In this document: positions 1 to 6,232 of the stretch, one piece after another
How positions within the stretch are numbered: the first letter of the stretch is position 1
How the letters are laid out: the number at the start of each line of letters is the position of its first letter
NCBI RefSeq assembly: GCF_937996225.1
Contig: NZ_CALKTC010000032.1
Location: forward strand, 1 to 9,593
DNA length: 9,593 nt
Source of the DNA: an uncultured Campylobacter sp.
GTDB taxonomy: Bacteria; Campylobacterota; Campylobacteria; Campylobacterales; Campylobacteraceae
Direction: 5' to 3'
Notes under the pieces: model-generated
Seen by the model: the letters and a program-made list of their open reading frames with translations, nothing else
What the model was told of the DNA's origin: nothing
Databases searched by the model: none
Translations under genes and position numbers: made by a program

Positions 1-219
1 GAAAATCAAAACGTAAATATCATCGCCGCGCCCAAATACGCAAGCGAGCGGCTGAGCTTCAGCGAGGATGAAATTTTGCGCACCCTTTCGCGCCGTCCGC
101 AGCGCACGAGCGACGTGGAGGCGATGTTTGACGAGCCCAGCGCGCAGCTTTTAAAGCGTCTTGCGGGTGCGGGTAAGGTTGTTTTCAGAGACGGCTACTA
201 TAAAATCGCCAAGAAATAG
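1..219 (+). CDS. C-terminal fragment of an unidentified protein, possibly a COG0731-type radical SAM protein (partial at left edge)
   Basis: Frame 1 is open from the first base to a TAG at 217-219, giving the last 72 residues of a protein that begins upstream of the window. The tail contains a segment resembling a small helical or winged-helix module: a helix starting SEDEILRTLSRRPQRTSDVE, then a second helix around AQLLKRLAGAGKV and a short FRDGYYKI strand before a lysine-rich end. Radical SAM proteins of the COG0731 type often end with a similar 'EIL..LSRRP....D' module, which is why I suggest that family. No cysteine cluster or other catalytic motif is visible because the N-terminal body is missing. 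That it is the 3' end of a real gene is fairly secure; the family is a guess. No clear terminator hairpin follows the stop. Confidence 0.6.
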   Translation, partial: ENQNVNIIAAPKYASERLSFSEDEILRTLSRRPQRTSDVEAMFDEPSAQLLKRLAGAGKVVFRDGYYKIAKK

Positions 220-332
220 CGGCGGAATTGCGAGGTAGAATTTCGTTTCGTAATTTAATGGCAAAATTTTATCGAGATTTCGCAGGTGGAATTTTATATA
301 AATAAGCCACGATGAAAGAATAGGGCGCGTAA

Positions 333-554
333 TTTGGATTTAAAATTCTACAAAGAATAAATTTAATCGGCGAAAATTCTAATGGCAAAAATGCAGGCGT
401 AAATGCTTCGGCTACAGAAAATTCCGATATCAAAAAATATAATTCTAAAAATTCCGCCTCGCAAAGCTCTGGCAGCGAAGATCGGGGCGCTGAAAATTCT
501 AACGGCAAAAATCCCGATGCCAAAAATTCTAGCGCGCAAAATGATGGTGCGTAA
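333..554 (+). repeat. Low-complexity N/S/A/K-rich open stretch built on xAA-AAT-TCY, no start codon
   Basis: After an in-frame TAA at 330-332 this frame stays open for 73 codons and ends at TAA 552-554. It contains no ATG and no ribosome binding site. Its second half reads as low-complexity peptide with ENSNGKN occurring twice, plus KNSASQSSGS, ATENSD and PDAKNSSAQNDGA. The repeated DNA unit is (A/C/G)AA-AAT-TCT or -TCC. The same unit forms the in-frame linker of CcsBA at 8416-8793. This stretch may be a fragment of a former gene carrying such a linker, or a dispersed repeat that happens to leave one frame open. Expression is not supported. Confidence 0.55.
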
Positions 555-805
555 AATTTAGCTCACATGATGAAAAATGAAGCTGCATTAAAATTTAAAA
601 ATTTCACCGCCCGCGCTCTTTTTGGATCCGCATAAAGCTCGCGCGTGCATGTGCGACTCTTTGCTGCTAACATCCTGCCGAAGCTATTTGCCTCGAAATA
701 TCAAGCGCCGTTGCGACGCCGAGCGGAGTGGGTAAAAATTTAAAAAGTCAAAATTTTAAAAACCGAAACGCTACGAGTACGAATTGCGAGGCAGGTCGCT
801 AGATA

Positions 806-1085
806 GATTTTAGCGCGGATTACAACGTGAGTCGCGATATACGCTTCAGCACAGATTACGGCGTGGGTTATGGCATACGCCTCGATAATAGATCGCGACA
901 TAAATTTCAATGCATACCGCGGTATAAATTTTAGCGCGGATTACGACATAAATCTCGTCAAGGATCACGGCGTAAACCAAAGTATGACTTACTACGACAT
1001 ACGCCCTAGTGCAGATCGCGACATAATTTCTAACGCAGATTATGATATAAATTCCAATAGGCATCGCGCCGTGAATTTTAAAATT
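806..1085. repeat. Degenerate tandem array, 12-bp modules in 24-bp and 36-bp units
   Basis: Modules resembling GATTACGACATA alternate with modules resembling AATTTTAGCGCG. GAT-type modules start at 818, 854, 891, 915, 939, 963, 990, 1014, 1038 and 1062. From 891 to 1062 the step is 24 bp, except one 27-bp step (963 to 990). Upstream the units are 36 bp (818 to 854) and then 37 bp (854 to 891), so there are three 12-bp modules per unit and a single extra base near 878-890. On the plus strand the 24-bp unit encodes an eight-residue phrase like DYDINFSA, but the 37-bp step breaks the frame. A 94-codon plus-strand frame (870-1154, starting MAYASIIDRD) runs through it and ends in an ATGA overlap with the next ORF. 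I list it as a repeat rather than a CDS because it has no recognisable domain, start context or homology that I can name. Confidence 0.85.
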
Positions 1086-1150
1086 TCAAACGCAAATTTA
1101 AAAACGAATTTAGCAGTTTTAAAAGTAGATTTAAGGACGGATTTTAGATT

Positions 1151-1345
1151 ATGAAATTTTTAAATTTAAAAGTTGCTGCCGCCGTGTTCGCGCTGCTGCT
1201 CGCAGGCTGCGACGGACAGAAGCACCATCTAAGCAGTGACGGCGCCTCGCTCGCCTCCAAGTTCGACCCCTCCGAGCGCACGCTAAAGATTGAGGGCAAC
1301 GACAAGCCGCTCGTGCTGTTTTTCTACGCAAGTAGCCGAATTTAG
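1151..1345 (+). pseudogene. Truncated TlpA/thioredoxin-like lipoprotein, stops before the CXXC
   Basis: The 64-codon frame begins with a typical lipoprotein signal: MKFLNLK, a hydrophobic core AAAVFALLLAG, then Cys at residue 20 in the lipobox LLAGC. The mature part ends KPLVLFFYASSRI. In TlpA/ResA-type periplasmic thioredoxin-like proteins, a very similar strand (K-P-x-x-x-x-F-F-A/Y-x) is followed directly by W-C-x-x-C. Here the frame stops after 'YASSRI', exactly where that active site should begin, and no thioredoxin fold follows. The family is usually about 150-200 residues, so this is read as the 5' fragment of a broken gene. An AAGGA lies at 1133-1137, 13 bases before the ATG, rather far for an efficient site. 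The stop lies inside the left arm of the convergent terminator palindrome. Alternatively it could be an intact very small lipoprotein of unknown role. Confidence 0.55.
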
Positions 1346-1406
1346 AAATTTTAAAATTTATACAAAATTCTACGATTTGGAATTTTGATAAAATTTCTGT
1401 GGCTAC
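1332..1406. terminator. Nested palindrome between convergent genes, likely bidirectional terminator
   Basis: Three nested perfect inverted repeats share one centre: GTAGCC 1332-1337 with GGCTAC 1401-1406; AGAAATTTTA 1344-1353 with TAAAATTTCT 1389-1398; and CAAAATTC 1363-1370 with GAATTTTG 1380-1387, closing a 9-base loop. The middle and inner arms are separated by 9 bases on the left but one on the right, so the folded structure would have a bulge. The element sits where the plus-strand lipoprotein fragment and the minus-strand TPM gene meet, and it includes the stop codons of both. Position and A/T tracts suit intrinsic termination in both directions. Confidence 0.65.
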
Positions 1407-2200
1407 CAGCTTCCGCTAGCACCGCCTCCACCGAAACTTCCGCCGCCCCCACTGAAGCCGCCTCCACTAAAACCGCCATTTCCTCCAAATCTGCCAAAAT
1501 CCCCGGATGAGCCGCTTCTCATGCGCGATGAGCGCGCGATTTCACTTATGATGTCTGCGCTCGAGATTATATCCTCGTCGCTTCTTCTGCGACGCGTCAC
1601 GCGGCGACTTAGTATCGCAAAAAGCAAGACCGCAAAAAGCACCATAAAGATCGCAAAGTCCTTGTTACTCGGATCCTGCTGCGCGTTGGCGTTAAGCGGA
1701 TCAAATTTTATATCGCCGCCTTCGATCGTGCCGATGATCGCCGAAATCCCACTAATGACGCCACTTTCGTAATCTCCCTGCCTAAAATAGGGCAGAATTT
1801 TATTGCTGATGATGCGCTTGGCGCGCATATCGGTTAGCACGCCCTCTAGCCCGTATCCGACCTCGATACGCACTTTATGCTCGTGCGGAGCGACGAGCAG
1901 CAGTACGCCGTTGTCGCGCCCTTTTTGCCCGAGACCAAGAGCGCGCGCCTGTTCCACGCCGATTTCCTCGATAGAGTAGTCGCCGAGCGATTTTAGGCTT
2001 ACAAGCATGATCTGGTTTGTGGAATTTTTATCAAAAGTCGTTAAAATTTCATTCAGACTCTCTCTCGCGGCTGGGCGTAAAATACCAGCTTCATCGATTA
2101 CAGCGGTGCCGTTTGGGCGGGCTAGATACTCGCTGGGAGCGGCGGTGCTGACTACAAATAACGCCATTAGGGCAAAAGCAAATCTCCAAGCCACTCTCAT
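1403..2200 (-). CDS. Secreted, membrane-anchored TPM-domain protein (YgcG-like) with Gly-rich tail
   Basis: The 265-residue product has a signal peptide (residues 1-20, ending VSTA before APSEY), a TPM domain (about 33-160, PF04536 family) and one membrane helix at about 182-198. A basic patch follows (RRVTRRRR), then a Gly/Ser/Phe-rich tail from about 230 that ends SGSW. Hallmark stretches are GRDNGVLLLVAPHEHKVRIE, VGYGLEGVLTD and ILPYFRQGDYESGV. TPM proteins have been linked to membrane protein quality control, to photosystem II repair and, in one plant protein, to acid phosphatase activity; the role in Campylobacter is not established. The gene starts in an ATGA overlap with the preceding TPM gene, and LemA lies one gene further upstream, a common pairing. 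It is the last gene of the minus-strand operon. The Gly-rich tail is typical for YgcG-like members. A D-K-N-S-T sequon at residues 57-61 lies in the exported domain. Confidence 0.9.
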   Translation of the reverse strand: MRVAWRFAFALMALFVVSTAAPSEYLARPNGTAVIDEAGILRPAARESLNEILTTFDKNSTNQIMLVSLKSLGDYSIEEIGVEQARALGLGQKGRDNGVLLLVAPHEHKVRIEVGYGLEGVLTDMRAKRIISNKILPYFRQGDYESGVISGISAIIGTIEGGDIKFDPLNANAQQDPSNKDFAIFMVLFAVLLFAILSRRVTRRRRSDEDIISSADIISEIARSSRMRSGSSGDFGRFGGNGGFSGGGFSGGGGSFGGGGASGSW

Positions 2201-2790
2201 CGCAGCTCCACCAAGGTCTCTTCTATCTCGTTATTTTCGCTATCTTTAGGCACTCGCATGGCTAGCTCGCACAGCGCGTCCATCGCCTTTAAAACAGCAG
2301 GCTCAAGACCTTGCGTGCTGGGGTTAAATTCTGTCGTGATACGTTCAAACTCGCCCTTAGAGATAAACTCCGCCGCTCGTGCGCCGCAGATGATATGAGC
2401 GCAGCGTTCGCGGACGCAGACGCAAAACATTATCGCTTCTTTTACGCTGCCGTAGCGCTCGTAAAATTTTTGCATCGCAAACTCGCCCGAGAGCCGAAGT
2501 CTGCGAGATTTAGGTGTGATTAGAGTTAAAAGCGCGGGACATTTAGCTAGCAGAGCTTTAATCGCAATGAAGCTGAGCGCTACGATCTGCAGTAGCTCAG
2601 CTTTGCTTATTTGCGGCACGAAGCACATAATGATGCCGATCACAAACGCCGTCACTGCCGCCGCGCTGTAGCTAGCCTCGCAGTCCTCGCTTGCTTCGCG
2701 CGCGACCACGCAGACGATCTGCGCACCGCTTGCAGCTTCGGCTTTCGTGATTAGCTCGTGGATTCTTTGCTTACACTGCTCGCTTAGCAT
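2197..2790 (-). CDS. Second TPM-domain membrane protein
   Basis: The product is 197 residues. An N-terminal stretch (KQRIHELITKAEAASGAQIVCVV) matches the start of TPM domains, where helix and strand precede the core. Two membrane segments follow at roughly 41-59 and 65-93, then the rest of the domain with KFYERYGSVKEAIMFCVCV, EFISKGEFERITTEFN and a final helical part. The TPM fold therefore appears interrupted by the membrane hairpin, as in short TPM proteins that travel with LemA. There is no signal peptide. Ten cysteines, including CVCVRERC at 123-130, are unusual for the family. The start ATG lies 15 bases after the lemA stop with an AAAGG-type site in between, and the stop overlaps the next TPM gene as ATGA. 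The family assignment is good; the function is unknown. It probably acts with LemA and the secreted TPM protein. Confidence 0.75.
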   Translation of the reverse strand: MLSEQCKQRIHELITKAEAASGAQIVCVVAREASEDCEASYSAAAVTAFVIGIIMCFVPQISKAELLQIVALSFIAIKALLAKCPALLTLITPKSRRLRLSGEFAMQKFYERYGSVKEAIMFCVCVRERCAHIICGARAAEFISKGEFERITTEFNPSTQGLEPAVLKAMDALCELAMRVPKDSENNEIEETLVELR

Positions 2791-2805
2791 TTGCCGCCTT
2801 TAGCG

Positions 2806-3519
2806 TTATTTAAACGAGACGCTAGGGGCTTTTTGGCTTGAGCTATCAGCGCTAAAGCTAGGTTTGGCGCCGCCTAGTCCTACGATGCGCGCGATGATGT
2901 TTGTAGGAAAGGTTCTAATTAGCTTGTTGTATTCCTGCACCGAAGCGATGTAGTCCTTGCGCGCTACGGCGATGCGGTTTTCCGTGCCTTCGAGCTGATT
3001 TTGCAGCTCGGCGAAATTCTGATTTGCCTTAAGATCCGGATAACGCTCGACTACCAGCATCAAGCGTGATAGGGCCGAGCTAAGCTCACCTTGGGCGCCA
3101 TTAAATTTCGCAAACGCTTCCGGATCTTGCGCTAAGCTCTCTGCATTTATATTGACAGCGGTTGCCTTAGCGCGGGCATTTATGACGCCTTCTAAGGTAT
3201 CTTTTTCATGGCTAGCGTAGCCCTTGACGGTTTCTACGAAATTTGGAATCAAGTCGGCGCGGCGCTGATATTGGTTTTGTACCTGGCTCCACGCAGCCTT
3301 AACTTCTTCATCTTTACTTACGAGTTTATTGTAAACCGGCACTGCAAATATCGCAAACGCAATCGCCGCAATCACTAAGACGATTAAAGCTTTGATTAAG
3401 ATATGAAGCCCTCCTTTTTGGCGCGGATACTCTCCTCCGCCAAAGCTCTCGCCTCGCGCAGATAAGCCTTTATCGTCGTAACCTATACGCTCGTTATTTT
3501 CTCCTTGCAGCTCTTTCAT
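2806..3519 (-). CDS. lemA: LemA family membrane protein
   Basis: This 237-residue protein has one membrane helix (about 38-62), followed by the long helical LemA domain (PF04011). Signature stretches are EEVKAAWSQVQNQYQRRADL (71-90), continuing IPNFVETVKGYASHE, and later RYPDLKANQNFAELQNQLEG (159-178), with NRIAVARKDYI and NKLIRTFP. Biochemical function is unsettled in the family; LemA genes often sit beside TPM/YgcG genes, as here. About 37 residues precede the helix (rich in Gly and charged residues, e.g. SFGGGEYPRQKGG), which is longer than the short head of most LemA proteins; topology would place it in the cytoplasm. The start is supported by a strong AAGGAG six bases upstream, inside the 3' end of alr, and by the ATGA overlap with the alr stop. 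Translation is probably coupled to alr. Confidence 0.93.
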   Translation of the reverse strand: MKELQGENNERIGYDDKGLSARGESFGGGEYPRQKGGLHILIKALIVLVIAAIAFAIFAVPVYNKLVSKDEEVKAAWSQVQNQYQRRADLIPNFVETVKGYASHEKDTLEGVINARAKATAVNINAESLAQDPEAFAKFNGAQGELSSALSRLMLVVERYPDLKANQNFAELQNQLEGTENRIAVARKDYIASVQEYNKLIRTFPTNIIARIVGLGGAKPSFSADSSSQKAPSVSFK

Positions 3520-4529
3520 TGAAATCTCCTTGGGATATTGGAATTTAATTTGACTAAAATTTCATATTCGATCGTGCCGAAGTGTTTTGCCCAAATCCGC
3601 GCGTCATCCAGCACGCAAACTCGCTCGCCACCGAATTCCGCGCAGAAGCTATCCATCGACATCTTGCCTAGCATCCGCCCACCGCTCGGCAGGACGAGCT
3701 CGCCCTCGCCGTCATAGCGCAAAAGCCCGTCCGCGTAGCCCAGATCGTATGTGCCGATCCTCATATCGCGTGGCGCTTCAAATTTCGCGCCGTAGCCCAC
3801 GCGCTCGCCTTTTTTTAGCACGCGCGAGCTGATCAGATCGGCATAGAGCTTTAGCACAGGGCGTAAATTTAGGCTCTCGTCAAATTGCGGATAGCCAAAC
3901 TGCGCCATGCCTACGCGCACATATTCGTCCTCAAAACCCGCACTTCGCTCGATAGCTGCGGAGTTGCTCGAATGAAATTTTAAATTTTCAAAGCCCGCGG
4001 CGGCGGCCTTTTGCCCTGCGAGGCGCTTAAATTCTATGAAATTTTGCCTCTGCGCGAAAAAATCGCCGCTTAGCTCGTCGCTTGCACGAAAGTGTGTGAA
4101 AAAGCCACGAAGCTTAAATCCGCCCTCCCTGCATAGCCTAAGCGCCTCATCTAACTCGCTCGCACCGATGCCGTTGCGGTGCATAGCAGTATCTGCAACG
4201 ATATAAATTTTAAGCCCTCGTTTAAGACGCGCGAAGTAGCTCAGATCATTTACTGCGTAGCAAAACCGCTCGTCCTCGTTCCCGCGCGGAATGTGCGAGA
4301 GCACTAAAATTTCATCAAATAAATCCGCAATCTGCGCAGCTTCCGTAGCACTTCGCGTTACGGCGTGTACGAAGCCTAGTTTCGCCGCTTCCTCGCAGCA
4401 AAGCCTGCAGCCATGGCCGTATGAATTATCCTTGGCTACCAAAAATACTCGCTCCGCTCCACCTACTTTGGCGGCGATTTGCGCTAGATTGTGCACATAA
4501 GCGGCGCGATCTAAGATGATCTCAGACAT
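3516..4529 (-). CDS. alr: Alanine racemase
   Basis: Alanine racemase interconverts L- and D-alanine with pyridoxal phosphate (PLP), supplying D-alanine for peptidoglycan in the cytoplasm. The 337-residue product shows the PLP lysine at Lys33 in AKDNSYGHG, a Campylobacter-like variant of the usual KANAYGHG. It also has DTAMHRNG (113-120), the HSSNSAAI strand (186-193), RVGMAQFGYP (205-214), the C-terminal-domain catalytic tyrosine at Tyr246 in RVGYGAKF, LGYADG (263-268) and SMD (291-293), and ends near YEILVKLNSNIPRRF. All key parts are present; length is slightly below the usual 350-370, as is common for this lineage. The start overlaps the 3' end of the 81-aa gene by 8 bp and has only a weak ribosome site, so translation is likely coupled to that gene. 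The stop overlaps the lemA start as ATGA. Confidence 0.96.
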   Translation of the reverse strand: MSEIILDRAAYVHNLAQIAAKVGGAERVFLVAKDNSYGHGCRLCCEEAAKLGFVHAVTRSATEAAQIADLFDEILVLSHIPRGNEDERFCYAVNDLSYFARLKRGLKIYIVADTAMHRNGIGASELDEALRLCREGGFKLRGFFTHFRASDELSGDFFAQRQNFIEFKRLAGQKAAAAGFENLKFHSSNSAAIERSAGFEDEYVRVGMAQFGYPQFDESLNLRPVLKLYADLISSRVLKKGERVGYGAKFEAPRDMRIGTYDLGYADGLLRYDGEGELVLPSGGRMLGKMSMDSFCAEFGGERVCVLDDARIWAKHFGTIEYEILVKLNSNIPRRFQ

Positions 4530-4767
4530 CGAAATTTAGTCCGTAAGTGCGGTATAAGTATGGCAGCAGCTTGCGCGCGGCGTAATCGTAGCCGTAGAAT
4601 TTCGCATAAACTTCTTTCAAGCTAGCCGCGCCTGCGCGCTCGAAATCAAACACGTGGGTACTCGCGATTTTTGGCTCGCGCTCATCTAAGAATTTAAAAA
4701 ATTCCGCTCTCGCAGCCAAAAGCTCTTTTATATTTTTCTCAACCTCTTGCTTTTCAGATTCGTTCAT
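4522..4767 (-). CDS. 81-aa hypothetical protein within the operon
   Basis: I do not recognise this small protein. It is soluble, with no signal peptide or membrane segment: a charged, probably coiled N-terminal helix (NESEKQEVEKNIKELLAARA), then FFKFLDEREPKIASTHVFDF and a Tyr-rich C-terminal part (YAKFYGYDYAARKLLPYLYR) ending GLNFDV. It is very likely real: its ATG overlaps the phosphomannomutase stop as ATGA, an AAAGGA site lies just upstream inside that gene, and its own stop overlaps the alr start by 8 bp. Base and codon use match its neighbours. It may be a lineage-specific conserved protein; nothing visible suggests a catalytic site. Confidence 0.8.
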   Translation of the reverse strand: MNESEKQEVEKNIKELLAARAEFFKFLDEREPKIASTHVFDFERAGAASLKEVYAKFYGYDYAARKLLPYLYRTYGLNFDV

Positions 4768-6134
4768 CTCTGGTCCTTTAAATTTTCTAGTTTACCTAAA
4801 AATACGCGCTGCATTTCGTCGCGAAACTCGGGGCTGCGAGCCTCGAAGCGGGTTACGATCACGGGCGTGGTGTTGCTTGCCCGTACGAGCGCCCAGCCGT
4901 CATCAAACCGCACTCTGATGCCGTCGATCTCGATAATATCGCGGATGGGTGGCAGCTCCGCGATACCTGCGTGGATTTGAGCTTTAAGAGCTTCGATGAT
5001 CTTAAATTTCGCCTCCTCGCTCGTATTAAATTTTATCTCGTCGGTGCTAAAAACTCGCGGCAGCTTGTCTAGCTCGGCGTCTAAATCATATCCTTTAGCT
5101 ACGAGTTCAAGCACGCGCATCATCGCATATACGCCGTCATCAAAGCCGAAATATCGCTCTTTAAAATAGATATGCCCGCTAACCTCCGCGGCAAGATCGA
5201 TACCGAGCTCCTTCATCGCCTTTTTGATATTGCTGTGGCCGGTCTTGCCCATGAAGCTTTTGCCGATCTTATCGATGGTATCATACATCGCTTGAGAGCA
5301 TTTGACCTCGCCTAGGATGCGCGGATGGGTCATATTTAGGGCAAGCAGGCAGGCTAGCTCGTCGCCTTTGATGTTGCGGCGCGGAGTTAGCACGGCGATC
5401 CTATCGGCATCTCCGTCAAAGCCGAAGCCCAAAGCCACGCCGTTGCGGCTCATCGCAGCTTTAAGATCGGCTAAATTTTTCTCCTCGCTGGGGTCTGGGT
5501 GGTGGTTTGGGAAATTACCGTCTGGCTGTGGAAATAAAACTTTAGCGTTTAGCTCTAGCCTTTCGACGATTTTAGTAGTCGTAACGCCTGCAGCTCCGTT
5601 TGCGCAGTCAATGATAAAAGGCGCGGCAAAGCCCTTAAGAGCCGCAAATTCTTTCTCAAAATATGCTAGATACTCGCTTAAGATGTCGTACTTCTGAGTG
5701 CTTATATCGGTTGGAATTTTAAAATTTGAACCGATCAGCTCTCGCACCTGCGCGCCGAGGCGTTTCAAATCCTCGCCGAAGAAGCTGTCCGTGCCGATCG
5801 TAATCTTAAAGCCGTTGTAGTTTTTAGGATTGTGCGAGCCGGTGATCATTACGTTTGCGTCAAATTTATGCGTAAATACGCTAAAATAGCCCACTGGCGT
5901 CGGCAGCAAGCCGATATTATAAACTCGCAGTCCGGCAAAATTTAGCCCGCTTACGAAATAGCCGAAAAGCTCATCCGCGCTAAGACGGGCGTCGTATCCC
6001 ACGCTAACGCGCTCAAGCCCTAAATTTGCGATATGTTTGCCAAGCGCGAAGCCGATCGCCTTTACGCTGCGCTCGTTTAGCTCCTCGCCCACGATGCCGC
6101 GAATATCGTATTCTCTAAAGATATCTTCGATCAT
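4764..6134 (-). CDS. algC: Phosphomannomutase/phosphoglucomutase (AlgC/ManB type)
   Basis: This alpha-D-phosphohexomutase moves phosphate between the C1 and C6 positions of mannose or glucose phosphates, feeding nucleotide-sugar and surface polysaccharide synthesis. The 456-residue protein has the family's four domains. Visible are FREYDIRG (6-13), the catalytic phosphoserine Ser100 in TGSHNPKNYNGFK, the metal-binding loop FDGDADR with Asp240, Asp242 and Asp244, the sugar-binding loop EVSGHIYF starting at Glu318, and the phosphate-binding RASNTTP (418-424) in the last domain. EVSGH and the length fit bifunctional PMM/PGM rather than GlmM. The symbol follows usage for related epsilonproteobacterial enzymes and does not prove substrate. 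It is the first gene of the minus-strand operon: an AAAGG site (6141-6145 complement) precedes the ATG, and the only upstream neighbour is the divergent creA. Confidence 0.94.
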   Translation of the reverse strand: MIEDIFREYDIRGIVGEELNERSVKAIGFALGKHIANLGLERVSVGYDARLSADELFGYFVSGLNFAGLRVYNIGLLPTPVGYFSVFTHKFDANVMITGSHNPKNYNGFKITIGTDSFFGEDLKRLGAQVRELIGSNFKIPTDISTQKYDILSEYLAYFEKEFAALKGFAAPFIIDCANGAAGVTTTKIVERLELNAKVLFPQPDGNFPNHHPDPSEEKNLADLKAAMSRNGVALGFGFDGDADRIAVLTPRRNIKGDELACLLALNMTHPRILGEVKCSQAMYDTIDKIGKSFMGKTGHSNIKKAMKELGIDLAAEVSGHIYFKERYFGFDDGVYAMMRVLELVAKGYDLDAELDKLPRVFSTDEIKFNTSEEAKFKIIEALKAQIHAGIAELPPIRDIIEIDGIRVRFDDGWALVRASNTTPVIVTRFEARSPEFRDEMQRVFLGKLENLKDQR

Positions 6135-6162
6135 AAAATTCCTTTAAATTTAAATCGCGGTA

Positions 6163-6169
6163 TTTTATA
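6163..6169 (-). promoter_or_regulatory. Candidate -10 for the algC-to-TPM operon
   Basis: On the minus strand TATAAAA lies about 30 bases upstream of the algC start, in an A/T-rich tract, and would give a leader of roughly 20 bases ending at the AAAGG site. No convincing -35 is seen at 17 bases, which is normal for Campylobacter sigma-70 promoters, where the -35 is poorly conserved. It is the only gap of any size upstream of the six minus-strand genes, so a promoter is expected here. Confidence 0.35.
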
Positions 6170-6174
6170 AAAAC

Positions 6175-6206
6175 TTGCTTAATATTTATATTATAAATGA
6201 TAAAAT
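6175..6206 (+). promoter_or_regulatory. Candidate extended -10 promoter for creA
   Basis: TGATAAAAT at 6198-6206 fits an extended -10 (TG, one base, TAAAAT). It lies 26 bases before the creA ATG, leaving a short leader that includes the AAAGGA site. TTGCTT at 6175-6180 resembles a -35 but its 20-base spacing is too long to weigh much. The same TG-n-TAAAAT form occurs upstream of ccsBA. Confidence 0.4.
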
Positions 6207-6232
6207 CGCCGCTAAAATTCCAAAGGATGGTT

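Larger units (their letters stand above)
220..1150. other. 931-bp gene-poor region made largely of degenerate repeats
   Basis: No frame on either strand gives a plausible conserved protein here. Three parts can be told apart: 220-554, dominated by AAAATTCY/GGAATTYY phrases; 555-805, where I see nothing beyond AAATTT-rich sequence and a 14-base phrase at 781-794 (GAATTGCGAGGCAG) that nearly matches 225-238 (GAATTGCGAGGTAG); and 806-1085, a 12/24-bp tandem array. Open frames at 269-523 and 846-1064 on the minus strand are antisense readings of these repeats, visible as periodic 'LEF/AEF' and 'IYVAI/IYVVI' strings. The region most likely represents a decayed or repeat-colonised spacer between two plus-strand genes. 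Confidence 0.7.

Noticed and set aside
269..523. 84-aa minus-strand protein
   Set aside because: It is the antisense reading of the AAAATTCY repeats, giving periodic LEFS/SEFS strings; no ribosome site and no domain.
567..635. 22-aa plus-strand ORF (MMKNEAALKF...)
   Set aside because: No ribosome site, very short, in a gene-poor stretch; expected by chance.
846..1064. 72-aa minus-strand protein
   Set aside because: Antisense reading of the 24-bp array; periodic hydrophobic 'IYVAI/IYVVI' strings come from the repeat unit.
806..1085. CRISPR array
   Set aside because: The periodic units adjoin with no unique spacers of constant length, the repeats are diverged, and no cas gene is nearby.
870..1154. 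94-aa plus-strand protein with DYDINFSA-like repeats as a real CDS
   Set aside because: Its ATGA overlap with the next ORF is tempting, but there is no ribosome site, the array breaks frame upstream, and no family is recognisable. Kept only as a repeat.
5302..5697. 131-aa plus-strand ORF
   Set aside because: Lies wholly opposite the well-supported phosphomannomutase with no motif or start context.
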